A program made the position numbers and the translations under genes. From Bacteroidetes bacterium GWF2_43_63 (GTDB lineage Bacteria > Bacteroidota > Bacteroidia > Bacteroidales > DTU049): a stretch of 64,000 nt of DNA. The notes under the pieces were generated by a model. That model had not been told where the DNA came from. It saw nothing but the letters and a program-made list of their open reading frames with translations, and searched no databases. Where the stretch lies: positions 40,584-104,583 of the forward strand of contig MEOQ01000020.1 in NCBI GenBank assembly GCA_001769275.1, read 5' to 3'. Below, one piece after another: positions 27,995 through 37,908 of the stretch. The first letter of the stretch is position 1; each line of letters begins with the position of its first letter.

Positions 27995-29635
27995 ATGAAA
28001 ACAAAAGCATTACTTGTATTTTTTCTGTCGATTTGCCTGATTACAACATCCAGGGGGCAAATAAGCCCGAACATAATTTATCCCGCGCAAGGCACATACT
28101 CTACACGGGATTATCCTTTCGATGGCAGCGATGGATATACCTACAATGCCTCCATTTACAACAAAACCCAGATTGGGCTTAGCGCCCGGGTCCGCGCACT
28201 CACCTTCTTTGTTGAAACCGCTTGCCCCGACAGTGTAACCATAACCATTGCCTATAAACATCTGACAAATGCAATGTTTGGCGGATACGACACGTATGCA
28301 AATGTCAGTGCGGGATCTACCATTGTTTTCAGCGGAAAAGTTGCCTTCGATGCCGTCGGCGAAAAAATCATCAATCTGCAAACTCCTTTTGACTATGACA
28401 ACAGTAGTCATTTGGGAATATACATTTCTGCAGCCTGGGGTGGTACAGGCCCGGCTGTAGCTCCAAAATTTCGCTGCAAAGTGGTTGATTCATCCACCGA
28501 ATATGTTACCATGAGCTGGGGTCAGGACAACAGTTTTCCAACATCGCAGCTTTGCCAGTTAACCGACTATCTGCCCGCAATCGGATTGAAATTTATTGCA
28601 CCTGATCAGCCGGTAATCGGTGCAATACTGGATTCCTGCAACAGCATTGATCTTACTTCAATTGTTTTTGTCCCGGCTGAAGAAAATATTCTCATCGCTT
28701 ACAATCATACAGGAAATATGTCAACTCCTGCTTGCGGAGTTATCTACACCACGGGTGACACCCTGAGCGACGGAACGGAAATTTTTTATGCAGGACCTGC
28801 AGGAAATCACACGCATAGCAACCTGCTTTCAGGCGCCCAATATGCCTATAAAGCCTGGGCTTTTAACACAACTACACATATCTACAGTCAAAATCCGGGC
28901 AGCACCACTGTCAATACAAATTATACTATTCCTTATCTTACATCATTCGATGGTGGAGTTGGCCTTCCAAACCTATGGACCGGCGATTTTGAGAACCTGA
29001 CGGGCCATGGCGAAACTGACCAGGGTGTCGCCGCTGAGTTGACTCCGGCTGAAACATACCTCTGGGCGCAAAGTCCCAAATTCTGTGGGCTTACCGCACA
29101 ATCGGTCCTCTCATTCGATTATCGTATTGTCAATGTAGCCGGATATCCATCAACAGCTACACCTGCCAGCGAAATTGATTCTGTGAAAATTGAAATGACA
29201 AATCCGGCAAGCAGCCTCTGGACACTGGTTTATGCCATTACGCCCATCAATCATGTCGCTTCGACAGACTTTGAATCCCTTTCTTTCCCTATTGGATTTT
29301 TTGCAACTGGAATGACTCAGGTACGTTTCAAAGCCTACGGCGGCACCGGATCGTACTTTGTCGATATCGATAATTTCGCCATCACCGATCCGTCAGGCAT
29401 TGCCGATCAGGCTACAGAACAACTGAACATTTACCCGAATCCGGCCACCAATGTATTACATGTAATCATAGACGAAGCCGGCCCAGTGCACATTTATGAT
29501 ATTACCGGCCGCTCATTGATTGAACTGGAAAGTCCCGGCAATGAAACACTCCGCATTGATATTAGTACATTTAATTCCGGACTCTATCTCGTTCAATCTG
29601 GCTCACGCGAAGTAGCCAGGTTTTTCAAAGAATAA
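27995..29635 (+). CDS. Secreted T9SS protein with beta-sandwich domains
   Basis: A 546-residue exported protein. Residues 1-24 are a signal peptide ending SRGQ. The body has a jelly-roll-like segment at about 25-205. A fibronectin-like part follows (SNLLSGAQYAYKAWAFN near 275). A second beta-sandwich resembling the adhesin or MAM-type domains of Bacteroidota (YLTSFDGGVGLPNLW to GSYFVDIDNFAI) spans about 310-465. The sorting domain LNIYPNPATNVLHVI begins near 475 and ends EVARFFKE. It has a TAATTTTG -7 box at 27964-27971 and its own terminator. Substrate or ligand unknown. Confidence 0.85.
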   Translation: MKTKALLVFFLSICLITTSRGQISPNIIYPAQGTYSTRDYPFDGSDGYTYNASIYNKTQIGLSARVRALTFFVETACPDSVTITIAYKHLTNAMFGGYDTYANVSAGSTIVFSGKVAFDAVGEKIINLQTPFDYDNSSHLGIYISAAWGGTGPAVAPKFRCKVVDSSTEYVTMSWGQDNSFPTSQLCQLTDYLPAIGLKFIAPDQPVIGAILDSCNSIDLTSIVFVPAEENILIAYNHTGNMSTPACGVIYTTGDTLSDGTEIFYAGPAGNHTHSNLLSGAQYAYKAWAFNTTTHIYSQNPGSTTVNTNYTIPYLTSFDGGVGLPNLWTGDFENLTGHGETDQGVAAELTPAETYLWAQSPKFCGLTAQSVLSFDYRIVNVAGYPSTATPASEIDSVKIEMTNPASSLWTLVYAITPINHVASTDFESLSFPIGFFATGMTQVRFKAYGGTGSYFVDIDNFAITDPSGIADQATEQLNIYPNPATNVLHVIIDEAGPVHIYDITGRSLIELESPGNETLRIDISTFNSGLYLVQSGSREVARFFKE

Positions 29636-29662
29636 TTTATTCCAATACACAAATTTATACAC

Positions 29663-29695
29663 AGAAGCTTCGGGGTATCGGAGCTTCTTTTTTTT
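29663..29695 (+). terminator. Terminator of the T9SS gene
   Basis: agaagct (29663-29669) pairs with agcttct (29682-29688), with extra pairs towards a gggtat loop. Eight T residues follow. Confidence 0.88.
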
Positions 29696-29798
29696 ATTCA
29701 GTTTTTTAAATGGCCGTCTCTGGCTTTTATTTAGTATTACTGACCCTCTAAAATAGACATCCGGCATTAATGGACTGATAATAAACATACCGTAGTCA

Positions 29799-29828
29799 TT
29801 TGTGATTCCAATAATAATTGTAACTTTG
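29799..29828 (+). promoter_or_regulatory. Promoter of tRNA-Leu
   Basis: TTTG (29799-29802) and TAACTTTG (29821-29828) are separated by 18 bases, matching the Bacteroidota TTTG-N18/19-TANNTTTG promoter. The tRNA starts 13 bases after the -7 box. Confidence 0.75.
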
Positions 29829-29841
29829 CCCTCCCAAATAT

Positions 29842-29923
29842 GCGGATGTGGCGTAATTGGTAGCCGCGCTAGACTTAGGATCTAGTGCCGTAAGGCGTGG
29901 GGGTTCGAGTCCCTTCATCCGCA
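29842..29923 (+). tRNA. tRNA-Leu (anticodon TAG)
   Basis: The acceptor arm GCGGATG (29842-29848) pairs with CATCCGC (29916-29922). The anticodon stem CTAGA/TCTAG encloses the loop CTTAGGA with anticodon TAG at 29876-29878. There is a long variable arm typical of tRNA-Leu and the T arm GGGTTCGAGTCCC. CCA is not encoded. The trigger factor gene follows 39 bases later. Confidence 0.97.
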
Positions 29924-29962
29924 CAATAATTATCATTTGTCAAAAGTTCAAAAAAGCCTTGT

Positions 29963-31312
29963 ATGAATTTCGAATTTGAAAAAAACGCTGATCTCACTGC
30001 TTCATTAAAAACCCATATCGAACCCGCTGATTATCAGCCAAAAGTTGAGGAGAAGTTGCGCGAACACCGCCGTAAGGCCAGCATGCCTGGTTTCCGCCCC
30101 GGTAAAGTACCTTTTGGTGTTATCAAAAAAATGTATGGCAATTCCGTACTTGCTGATGAAGTTCTGCATGTCGCTTCCGAAGCCGTTTACAAGTATTTAG
30201 ACGACAACAAGATCAGTTTTATTCTTTCGCCAATGATGGACGAAGAAGAAGCCCGCCTGACCGAATGGAATGAAGGCAACACCTTTACCTTCCGTTTCGA
30301 CGTGGCGCTGGAGCCCGAAATTGACCCTGCCGCCGACAAATCGCTGACCTTCACCAAATATGAAATTAGTCACGATGAAGCCGATGTTGAAAAATACCTG
30401 GGCGAGATTCGCGAGCGCTATGGCAAATTCGAAAAAGCCGAGGCGGTCGATAACAATAGCTTTGTTTCTGCACAGTTGATTGAAATCGAAAACGGCGAGA
30501 AAAAAGAAGGTGGTCTGGATAAATTCATACACCTGCGTATCAGCACAATGCCGGAACATGCACAAAAGGTTTTAATCGGCAAAAAAGTCGAAGAATCCTT
30601 TGATTTCGATGTTGAAAAAGATTTTCCAAATGCTGATGAACGAACTGAAGTCTTCAACATCAGCATTGATGATGCCCGCAGCATGAAAGGAACATATCGC
30701 GTTACTTTGCAAAGTGTTCTGTCAATTACCCCTGCCGAACTTAATGAGCAGCTTTACGCACAGGTTTTCCCAGAACGAAATATCGAAAACGAAGAACAGC
30801 TGCGCGAAATCATTCGCCAGGACGTGAGCGGGACCTATGAAAAAGAAGCCCGCAAACAATTCTTCTTCGATGTTCAAAAAGAATTGAAAAACAAATTCAA
30901 CTTCACCCTCCCTGAGGAATTTTTGAAAAAATTCATTCGCACCCGCTCCGAAAAGGAACTCACCGAAGAAGACCTGGAAAAGGGACTTCCTTTCTATATT
31001 GAAGAAATGAAATGGCAGCTCATCGAAAACAGACTGATAAAAAAATACAATCTGCTGATTACCCGCGAAGATATTCGCATGCACCTCAAAGAACTGCTCG
31101 GACTTGCCGACATGGACGATAACGATCCGGAAGTAAAAGCCAAAATTGACCAGGTGTATGATATCGTTTCGAAGGAAAAAGAACGCTTCAGCAATTTGGT
31201 TGACAATATGACCGATGAGCGATTGATCAAGCTTTTCGAAGAAAATTGCACCGTTGAAACCAAAGCGATGAATTGGAAAGATTTTCTTAATTTGGTGAAC
31301 GAAAAAAACTAA
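29963..31312 (+). CDS. tig: Trigger factor
   Basis: Ribosome-associated chaperone that binds nascent chains. The 449-residue protein keeps the ribosome-binding region with the signature SMPGFRPGKVP near residue 38. The middle domain corresponds to the peptidyl-prolyl isomerase part but is divergent, as is usual in Bacteroidota. A long helical C-terminal domain spans about 260-440. Four bases separate it from clpP, so tig-clpP-clpX form one operon, a common arrangement linking folding and degradation. Confidence 0.95.
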   Translation: MNFEFEKNADLTASLKTHIEPADYQPKVEEKLREHRRKASMPGFRPGKVPFGVIKKMYGNSVLADEVLHVASEAVYKYLDDNKISFILSPMMDEEEARLTEWNEGNTFTFRFDVALEPEIDPAADKSLTFTKYEISHDEADVEKYLGEIRERYGKFEKAEAVDNNSFVSAQLIEIENGEKKEGGLDKFIHLRISTMPEHAQKVLIGKKVEESFDFDVEKDFPNADERTEVFNISIDDARSMKGTYRVTLQSVLSITPAELNEQLYAQVFPERNIENEEQLREIIRQDVSGTYEKEARKQFFFDVQKELKNKFNFTLPEEFLKKFIRTRSEKELTEEDLEKGLPFYIEEMKWQLIENRLIKKYNLLITREDIRMHLKELLGLADMDDNDPEVKAKIDQVYDIVSKEKERFSNLVDNMTDERLIKLFEENCTVETKAMNWKDFLNLVNEKN

Positions 31313-31316
31313 GATT

Positions 31317-31994
31317 ATGAACATAAACGACGAATTCAGAAAATACGCCATCGGTCACCGGGGCATCAACAGCAATGTGTTTGATAAGTACACGAAAGTC
31401 ACTTCCAATTATATTTCGCCTACCATTATTGAGGAACGTCAGCTGAACATTGCCACCATGGACGTATTCTCTCGTCTGATGATGGACCGCATAATTTTTC
31501 TTGGCGTGCCGATTGACGATTATGTAGCAAACATCATTCAGGCACAGCTTCTGTTCCTCGAATCCGTTGATGCAACCAAAGACATTTCTATTTATCTCAA
31601 TACGCCGGGCGGCTCTGTTTATGCCGGATTGGGCATCTACGACACCATGCAATACATTGCACCGGATATCGCAACCATCTGTACCGGCATGGCTGCTTCG
31701 ATGGGCGCAGTGCTGCTTTGCGCAGGATCGGCCGGTAAACGTACCGCACTTCCTCATAGCCGCGTAATGATTCATCAGCCAATGGGCGGAGCCGAAGGTC
31801 AAGCATCGGACATGGAAATTATTGTTACTGAAATCAGGAAGTTGAAAGAGGAGCTTTATCAGATTATTGCCAATCACAGCGGACAGACTATTGAACAGGT
31901 CTGGAAAGACGGTGACCGCGACCATTGGATGATCGCAGAAGAAGCAAAAGAATACGGAATGATTGACGAAGTTCTTCGTCGCGATAAAAAATAA
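31317..31994 (+). CDS. clpP: ATP-dependent Clp protease proteolytic subunit
   Basis: A serine peptidase forming the two-ring ClpP chamber. The 225-residue protein has the nucleophile Ser128 in TGMAASMGA and His153 in RVMIHQPMG; the third catalytic residue is an Asp near 202. The N-terminal extension of about 30 residues is longer than in Escherichia coli but common in this phylum. Lies between tig and clpX with gaps of four and five bases. Confidence 0.97.
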   Translation: MNINDEFRKYAIGHRGINSNVFDKYTKVTSNYISPTIIEERQLNIATMDVFSRLMMDRIIFLGVPIDDYVANIIQAQLLFLESVDATKDISIYLNTPGGSVYAGLGIYDTMQYIAPDIATICTGMAASMGAVLLCAGSAGKRTALPHSRVMIHQPMGGAEGQASDMEIIVTEIRKLKEELYQIIANHSGQTIEQVWKDGDRDHWMIAEEAKEYGMIDEVLRRDKK

Positions 31995-31999
31995 TTTAC

Positions 32000-33238
32000 A
32001 TGTCAAAACCAACCGACCATTGCTCCTTTTGCGGCCGCGGCCAGCAGGAAGTTAAACTGCTGATCACCGGTGTAACCGGTAACATTTGCGATGCATGTGT
32101 CGACCAGGCTCAATTGATTATTAATGAAGAACTGGCTCTTAAGAATACCAAGCCATCTGGCGGAGCCGGTTTTACATTGCGCAAACCACGCGAAATATTT
32201 GAATTCCTCAACCAATACGTCATTGGCCAGGATGAGTCAAAAAAACTTCTGTCGGTTGCTGTTTACAACCATTTCAAACGAATCAAGGCGAAAGACATTG
32301 ATAATGATGTTGAAATTGAAAAAAGCAACATCGTACTTGTTGGTGAAACCGGAACCGGAAAAACTTTACTTGCAAAAACCATTGCCCGCTTTCTCGATGT
32401 GCCTTTCGCCATTGCCGATGCAACAGCATTGACCGAAGCCGGCTACGTGGGCGAAGATGTCGAAAGCATACTGGCACGCCTGCTTCAGGTGGCCGACTAT
32501 GATGTAAAAGCTGCTGAACGCGGGATTATTTTCATTGATGAAATTGACAAGATTTCCCGCAAATCAGACAACCCCAGCATCACACGTGATGTGAGCGGTG
32601 AAGGAGTTCAGCAGGCACTTCTCAAAATGCTTGAAGGCGCTGTTGTTAATGTTCCTCCTCAGGGCGGACGCAAGCACCCCGATCAGAAATATATTCAGGT
32701 AAACACCCAGAACATTTTGTTCATTTGTGGTGGAGCATTCGACGGCATTGAAAAATTAATTGCCAACCGTCTCAAAACATCCGTGATTGGATATAAGAAA
32801 ACAGGCGAGCAAAAGGAAATTGACAAAGAAAATTTGCTCCAATATATTGCATCCGAAGACCTTCGCAAATTTGGTTTAATCCCCGAACTTGTAGGCCGGT
32901 TGCCGGTTCTGGCTCACTTGCATCCGCTGAGTGAAGAAGCCATGCTCGAAATTCTGACCAAGCCGAAAAACTCGCTGGTTAAGCAGTACAAAGCCCTTTT
33001 CGCGATGGACAACATTAGCCTTGAATTCGCGCCTGATGGCTTGAAAGAAATAGCCCATATGGCCATTAAAAGTAAGCTCGGGGCACGCGGACTTCGCTCC
33101 ATCATGGAGAAAATAATGACTGATCTCATGTTCGACCTCTCGGAGAGCGGCAAAGAAGAAAAAATTAAAATTACGGCATCTTTCGTTAAAAACAAGCTGA
33201 AGAACCATCCGGAAATCCAACTCAAAGTAGCCTCGTAA
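32000..33238 (+). CDS. clpX: ATP-dependent Clp protease ATP-binding subunit ClpX
   Basis: AAA+ unfoldase that feeds substrates to ClpP. The 412-residue protein has an N-terminal zinc-binding domain with C8, C11, C30 and C33. The Walker A loop GETGTGKT lies near residue 115, the Walker [10 protein letters not shown] near 178, and the pore-loop region GYVGEDV near 150. The arginine-containing sensor regions and the C-terminal lid ([15 protein letters not shown]) are present. Full length. Third in the tig-clpP-clpX operon. Confidence 0.98.
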   Translation: MSKPTDHCSFCGRGQQEVKLLITGVTGNICDACVDQAQLIINEELALKNTKPSGGAGFTLRKPREIFEFLNQYVIGQDESKKLLSVAVYNHFKRIKAKDIDNDVEIEKSNIVLVGETGTGKTLLAKTIARFLDVPFAIADATALTEAGYVGEDVESILARLLQVADYDVKAAERGIIFIDEIDKISRKSDNPSITRDVSGEGVQQALLKMLEGAVVNVPPQGGRKHPDQKYIQVNTQNILFICGGAFDGIEKLIANRLKTSVIGYKKTGEQKEIDKENLLQYIASEDLRKFGLIPELVGRLPVLAHLHPLSEEAMLEILTKPKNSLVKQYKALFAMDNISLEFAPDGLKEIAHMAIKSKLGARGLRSIMEKIMTDLMFDLSESGKEEKIKITASFVKNKLKNHPEIQLKVAS

Positions 33239-33276
33239 TCTGGCCGCAGAATTGTAACACCGACCGAAACATTCAC

Positions 33277-33882
33277 ATGAAAAAGCTGCTTATACTTCTG
33301 ATCGTCGTTTTTGCTTCGGGCATGCTCGCACAAGCCCAGCCTACTACAGACGGCAGCGGTGTAGAGGACGGAATTGTAACCAAGGCCGTCATTATTGAAG
33401 GCGACACAGTCCCTCTTTTTTGGATACCAACAGTCCGAATTTACGGTCCCATTGTTTTTAAATCAAAAGTTCAGGTTATTGAATTCACCAGAATGGTGAA
33501 GCACATTAAGCGTGTTTATCCATATGCAAAGCTTATTGGAAACAAGGTGAATGAATATAACAAGTATCTGAACGGTATTGGCAACGACCGGGAACGAGAA
33601 AGAGAACTTGACCGGATAGAAAGCGAAATGAGAGCCCAGCTCGAAGATCAGCTGGTGAAACTTACGTTCACTCAGGGCAAAATCCTGATGAAGCTTATTT
33701 ATCGTGAGACCAGCTTTACAACATACAATCTTATAAAAGACTTCCGGGGAGGCATCACGGCCACATTCTGGCAAACCTTCGGAAAAATATTCGGATACAA
33801 TTTAAAAGTCACCTACGACCCGATCGGAATCGATCATGATATTGAAACCATTGTGGTGATGATTGAGAATGGGACAATTTGA
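33277..33882 (+). CDS. DUF4294 family exported protein
   Basis: A 201-residue protein with a signal peptide (residues 1-21, ending AQAQ). The single DUF4294 domain begins IEGDTVPLFWIP and includes FTRMVKHIKRVYPYAKL and KLTFTQGKILMKLIYRET. The family is restricted to Bacteroidota and its function is unknown. The gene follows clpX by 38 bases and may be in the same transcript. The stop codon merges into a repeat array. Confidence 0.88.
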   Translation: MKKLLILLIVVFASGMLAQAQPTTDGSGVEDGIVTKAVIIEGDTVPLFWIPTVRIYGPIVFKSKVQVIEFTRMVKHIKRVYPYAKLIGNKVNEYNKYLNGIGNDRERERELDRIESEMRAQLEDQLVKLTFTQGKILMKLIYRETSFTTYNLIKDFRGGITATFWQTFGKIFGYNLKVTYDPIGIDHDIETIVVMIENGTI

Positions 33883-33902
33883 GGTCGAGGTCAAGGTCAA
33901 GT
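33881..33902. repeat. GGTYAA-type hexamer array, copy 2 (short)
   Basis: Three to four hexamers (gaggtc, gaggtc, aaggtc, aagtca) beginning inside the stop codon of the DUF4294 gene, followed after a spacer by aaaaagctgcgaagctc. Confidence 0.6.
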
Positions 33903-34051
33903 CACGCGTCAACGTAAAAAGCTGCGAAGCTCTATCGGATGCGCCTCCGCCTCCGGAGTTTACTCCGCTGGAAGCGGAGGAGTAAATTCCAGCGCAATTT
34001 ACATTAGCCGATTTATCACGTTTCACGTGATGGCAAGGCCTCGGGTTAATC

Positions 34052-34159
34052 GTGCACAGCACCCTAAATTTGGAGTAAGGAGTAAGTAGTAAGGAGTAAG
34101 TGGTAAGAGTTGAGCCAAATTTCCACGTTTTAAAGCGTTGTTTGTTATGCGCTGTGCAC
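34052..34159. repeat. Inverted-repeat (MITE-like) element containing a heptamer tandem
   Basis: The outer arms are gtgcacagc (34052-34060) and gctgtgcac (34151-34159). The inner arms are aaatttgg (about 34066-34073) and ccaaattt (about 34115-34122). Between the inner arms five seven-base units ggagtaa / gtagtaa / gtggtaa repeat in perfect register from 34072 to 34106. Confidence 0.6.
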
Positions 34160-34186
34160 CCGGAAAAGATTTTTTCTCCTAAAAGT

Positions 34187-34216
34187 TTTGATTAATAAAT
34201 AATTATTGTACCTTTG
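34187..34216 (+). promoter_or_regulatory. Promoter of rpsO
   Basis: TTTG (34187-34190) and TACCTTTG (34209-34216) with an 18-base spacer match the Bacteroidota primary-sigma promoter closely. The start codon is 22 bases downstream. Confidence 0.8.
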
Positions 34217-34238
34217 CAGCCCGATAAAAAAGAGAACC

Positions 34239-34508
34239 ATGAATTTATCAATCGAAACCAAAAAACAACTCGCGGAAAAATACGGTAAAGCAGTAACCAA
34301 CACCGGCGCACCGGAAGTACAGGTTGCTATTTTCACTGAAAGAATCAAGCATTTGACCGGTCACCTGAAAAGCAATAAAAAGGACTTTGTGACTGAGCGC
34401 AGCCTTCTGACTCTTGTAGGAAAGCGTAAAAAGCTCCTTACCTACATCAAAATTAAGGATATTGAAAAGTATCGTACTTTGATCCAGCAATTGGAGATCA
34501 GAAAGTAA
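34239..34508 (+). CDS. rpsO: 30S ribosomal protein S15
   Basis: S15 binds the central domain of 16S rRNA and is an early 30S assembly protein. 89 residues, the normal length, with TGAPEVQVAIFTERIKHLTGHL in the middle and the LLTLVGKRKKLLTYIK segment. The ATG at 34239 gives the canonical N-terminus; an upstream TTG in frame is rejected. It has its own promoter and is followed by a terminator and pnp, the widespread rpsO-pnp neighbourhood. Confidence 0.97.
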   Translation: MNLSIETKKQLAEKYGKAVTNTGAPEVQVAIFTERIKHLTGHLKSNKKDFVTERSLLTLVGKRKKLLTYIKIKDIEKYRTLIQQLEIRK

Positions 34509-34529
34509 AAATATTGACATTTTACAACG

Positions 34530-34560
34530 GAAGGGCAATCTGGGTATTGCCTTTCTTTAT
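34530..34560 (+). terminator. Terminator between rpsO and pnp
   Basis: gaagggcaat (34530-34539) pairs with attgcctttc (34546-34555) with one G-T wobble, around ctgggt. A T-rich run follows. It lies in the 72-base gap and may be an attenuator or an RNase site. Confidence 0.8.
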
Positions 34561-34580
34561 TTAAAAAACATACAAAAAAG

Positions 34581-36707
34581 ATGAACGCTATCACACAAAC
34601 ATTTGAACTTCCCGACGGGCGAACCGGAACTATCGAGACCGGTAAGCTGGCCCGCCAGGCCAATGGATCTGTACTTGTCCGCATGGGCAACACCGTACTC
34701 CTTGCCACTGTCGTTTCAAACAAAGAAGCCAAAGAAAACGTTGACTTCATGCCACTTACAGTTGAATATCAGGAAAAATATGCTTCAACCGGTCGTTTTC
34801 CCGGTGGTTTTTTCAAACGTGAAGCCCGCCCTTCAGAATACGAAATTCTTATTGCCCGCATTGTGGACCGCGCGCTGCGTCCTTTATTCCCCGATAACTA
34901 TCACGCCGAAACTCAGGTTTTAATTTATCTGATCTCTGGCGATACCGATACCCTCCCCGATGCATATGCGGCTCTTGCTGCATCTTCAGCCCTTGCCGTT
35001 TCGAATATTCCTTTCAATGGCCCTATTTCCGAAGCACGTGTAGCCCGCATCAATGGCGAATTTGTAATCAATCCATCTGTCAAAGATCTTGAAAATGCAG
35101 ATCTGGAGCTTATGGTGGCTGCCAATGCCAAAGACATCAATATGGTGGAAGGCGAAATGAAGGAAGTGAGCGAAGATGTTATGATGGAAGCGCTCAAGTT
35201 TGCTCATTCCGCAATTAAAAAACAAATTGAAGCTCAGCTGCAGCTTGCTGCCAAAGTTGAAAAAGCAAACCCGAAACGCGAATATTGCCACGAAGTGAAC
35301 GATGAAGATCTCCGCAAATCGGTTTACGACTTCTGCTATCAGCGTGCCTATGATGTGGCCAAGCGCTGCACTCCAGACAAACATCAGCGTCAGGATGATT
35401 TCGATGCCATCGAAGATGAATTTCTGGCCACCATTCCCGCAGAGGAACTTGATAGTAAAAAATCGCTTGTGGGCCGCTATTATCACGACGTGATGAAAAA
35501 AGCTGTCCGCGACATGTATTTGACCGAACGCGTTCGTCTCGATGGCCGTAAAATGGACGAAATCCGCCCGATCTGGTGCGAAGTAGATTATCTGCCGTCA
35601 CCTCACGGAAGTGCAGTTTTCACCCGCGGAGAAACACAAAGTTTGACCACCGTTACCCTCGGCACCAAACTCGACGATCAGATTATTGACGGAGCTATTT
35701 TCGAAGGAACTAACAAACTTTTGCTTCATTACAATTTTCCACCCTTTTCTACCGGCGAAGCAAAAATGATGCGCGGCACCAGCCGTCGCGAAATAGGACA
35801 TGGCAATCTGGCTCTCCGTGCGCTGAAAAACATGATCCCAAAGGATGATTCAAATCCATATACCATCCGGATTGTCAGTGATATTCTCGAATCAAACGGA
35901 AGCTCATCGATGGCAACTGTTTGTGCAGGAACCATGGCCCTGATGGATGCAGGCGTAAAACTACGCAAACCTGTTTCAGGAATTGCGATGGGTTTGATTA
36001 CCGACTCTGAAAGCAAAAAATACTGTGTTCTCAGCGATATCCTCGGCGACGAAGATCATCTCGGCGACATGGATTTCAAAGTCACCGGAACCCTCGACGG
36101 CATCACTGCCTGTCAGATGGACATTAAAGTGGATGGCCTTTCCTACGATATTCTTGCAGAAGCTTTAGCCCAGGCTAAACGCGGTCGTGAGCACATTCTC
36201 AAAATCATTACTGAAACCATTGCTGAACCACGCGCAGAATACAAACCAAACGTTCCTCGTTTCGTTAAATTCAGCATCCCACGTGAGTTCATCGGCGCCG
36301 TTATCGGACCTGGTGGAAAAATTATTCAGGAAATTCAGCGTCAGACCGGAGCTACAATTCTTATAGAAGAAGTTGGCGATTTTGGCGTTGTTGAAATATT
36401 CTCGATTGACAAAGACAGCATGGAAGCCGCGCATAATTGGGTAAAATCAATTGTGGCTGTTCCTGAAGTTGGCGAAGTATATGAAGGTACCGTTAAAGCC
36501 ATTCAGGCTTACGGCGCATTCGTAGAAATTCTTCCCGGCAAGGAAGCTTTGTTGCACGTATCTGAGATTTCCTGGGAACGAATTCAGGATGTCAACACGG
36601 TACTGAAAGTCGGTGAAAAAATTCAGGTTAAACTGATTGGCACCGATGAAAAAACCGGCAAACTCCGTCTTTCGCGTAAAGTGCTGTTACCTAAAGAAGA
36701 AAAATAA
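34581..36707 (+). CDS. pnp: Polynucleotide phosphorylase
   Basis: A 3'-5' phosphorolytic exoribonuclease. The 708-residue protein has two RNase PH-like domains; the first contains the [21 protein letters not shown] stretch (residues 75-95), the second [20 protein letters not shown] and the [17 protein letters not shown] active-site region. The C-terminal KH domain ([18 protein letters not shown], near 570) and S1 domain ([20 protein letters not shown], near 632) bind RNA. Full length for the family. Confidence 0.98.
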   Translation: MNAITQTFELPDGRTGTIETGKLARQANGSVLVRMGNTVLLATVVSNKEAKENVDFMPLTVEYQEKYASTGRFPGGFFKREARPSEYEILIARIVDRALRPLFPDNYHAETQVLIYLISGDTDTLPDAYAALAASSALAVSNIPFNGPISEARVARINGEFVINPSVKDLENADLELMVAANAKDINMVEGEMKEVSEDVMMEALKFAHSAIKKQIEAQLQLAAKVEKANPKREYCHEVNDEDLRKSVYDFCYQRAYDVAKRCTPDKHQRQDDFDAIEDEFLATIPAEELDSKKSLVGRYYHDVMKKAVRDMYLTERVRLDGRKMDEIRPIWCEVDYLPSPHGSAVFTRGETQSLTTVTLGTKLDDQIIDGAIFEGTNKLLLHYNFPPFSTGEAKMMRGTSRREIGHGNLALRALKNMIPKDDSNPYTIRIVSDILESNGSSSMATVCAGTMALMDAGVKLRKPVSGIAMGLITDSESKKYCVLSDILGDEDHLGDMDFKVTGTLDGITACQMDIKVDGLSYDILAEALAQAKRGREHILKIITETIAEPRAEYKPNVPRFVKFSIPREFIGAVIGPGGKIIQEIQRQTGATILIEEVGDFGVVEIFSIDKDSMEAAHNWVKSIVAVPEVGEVYEGTVKAIQAYGAFVEILPGKEALLHVSEISWERIQDVNTVLKVGEKIQVKLIGTDEKTGKLRLSRKVLLPKEEK

Positions 36708-36777
36708 TTTCATCTGTTTTGTGTAACATTCAGTTGGGGGCATCGTATAAATGCTAACCCAACCCTGAGAGAATTAT

Positions 36778-37641
36778 ATGAGGCAACTAAAAATCAGCAA
36801 GCAGGTCACCAATCGCGAAACTGCTTCATTGGACAAGTATTTACAGGAAATCGGCCGCGAAGAGCTGATCACTGCCAATGAAGAAGTCGTGTTGGCTCAG
36901 CGTATCAAGCAGGGAGATATGGCTGCTTTGGAGAAATTGACCAAAGCCAATCTCCGTTTCGTTGTTTCTGTTGCCAAGCAATATCAAAACCAGGGCCTCA
37001 GTCTTCCCGACCTTATTAATGAAGGCAATCTTGGTTTGATTAAAGCTGCCCAACGTTTCGACGAAACCCGCGGATTCAAATTCATCTCTTACGCAGTATG
37101 GTGGATTCGCCAGTCGATTCTTCAGGCTCTGGCCGAACAGTCGCGTATTGTTCGTCTGCCTCTGAATAAAATTGGCACCATCAACAAAATCAATAAGGCA
37201 TTCGCTCAGCTGGAACAGGAATTTGAGCGCGAACCCGATGCGCACGAAATTGCGGCTCTGCTCGATATGCCCGACACCGAAGTGAAAGACAGTCTGCGCC
37301 ACACCGGCCGCCATGTCTCCATGGATGCACCTATTGTGACCGACGAAGATACCAACCTCTATGACTTGTATGCCAACGAGGAAAGTGAACGTCCTGACAA
37401 AGGACTGCAATTCGAATCACTCAATATTGAAATTGAACGTGCCATTGCCACTTTGACACCCCGCGAGCGCGACGTTTTGAAATTCTATTTCGGGTTGAAT
37501 GGCGCTGCCCAGCTTACGCTGGATGAAATCGGAGACAAGTTCGGACTCACCCGCGAGCGCGTACGTCAAATTAAGGAAAAAGCCATTCGCCGCCTGAAAC
37601 ATGGCAGCCGGAGCCGAAACCTTAAAGGCTATCTAGGATAA
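36778..37641 (+). CDS. rpoD: Primary RNA polymerase sigma factor (RpoD, Bacteroidota type)
   Basis: The housekeeping sigma factor. At 287 residues it lacks region 1.1 and starts directly with region 1.2 ([15 protein letters not shown]). Region 2 contains the -10 recognition block [16 protein letters not shown] near residue 100. Region 3 has [20 protein letters not shown]. Region 4 carries the helix-turn-helix [20 protein letters not shown] near 255. This factor reads the TTTG / TANNTTTG promoters seen elsewhere in the window. Single gene with a strong terminator. Confidence 0.97.
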   Translation: MRQLKISKQVTNRETASLDKYLQEIGREELITANEEVVLAQRIKQGDMAALEKLTKANLRFVVSVAKQYQNQGLSLPDLINEGNLGLIKAAQRFDETRGFKFISYAVWWIRQSILQALAEQSRIVRLPLNKIGTINKINKAFAQLEQEFEREPDAHEIAALLDMPDTEVKDSLRHTGRHVSMDAPIVTDEDTNLYDLYANEESERPDKGLQFESLNIEIERAIATLTPRERDVLKFYFGLNGAAQLTLDEIGDKFGLTRERVRQIKEKAIRRLKHGSRSRNLKGYLG

Positions 37642-37670
37642 AAAATACATGTTGTGTATAAACCCTTCAG

Positions 37671-37706
37671 CTCCCGCATTGTGCCCAACATGCGGGAGTT
37701 TTTTTG
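37671..37706 (+). terminator. Terminator of rpoD
   Basis: CTCCCGCAT (37671-37679) pairs perfectly with ATGCGGGAG (37690-37698) around a ten-base loop and is followed by seven T residues. Confidence 0.93.
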
Positions 37707-37908
37707 TTGCAATTAAAAATCGATTTCATGTTTTTTCGTTATGCGTTTTAGACGTAGAATCTATCACGCTGAAAGAGTAAATCGTTACAGATTTTCATTT
37801 AGCCGCTCTTATCCCTCATTAGCGACATTGCCATCAAGTGAAACGAGACAAGCTGTTTCACGTGAGCCACACAGCACTACATATTTCGTATTTCACATCT
37901 AGTGTTTT

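Larger units (their letters stand above)
33883..34238. other. Repeat-rich intergenic region before rpsO
   Basis: It holds, in order: a short GGTYAA hexamer array running on from the DUF4294 stop; the 'aaaaagctgcgaagctc' and 'atgcgcctccgcctc' flank of that family; an inverted ggagtttactccgc / gcggaggagtaaattcc pair (33954-33994); a tcacgtttcacgtga palindrome (34016-34030); an inverted-repeat element (34052-34159) with a heptamer tandem; and the rpsO promoter. No gene. Confidence 0.6.

Noticed and set aside
30722..32012. Two long antisense frames (209 and 241 residues) opposite trigger factor and clpP
   Set aside because: They are shadows of strongly supported sense genes and have low-complexity Phe/Leu-rich or His/Asn-rich translations.
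36736..36777. TPP-riboswitch-like 'ctgaga' before rpoD
   Set aside because: Only the short word is present; the remaining conserved TPP aptamer segments are missing and rpoD is not a thiamine gene.
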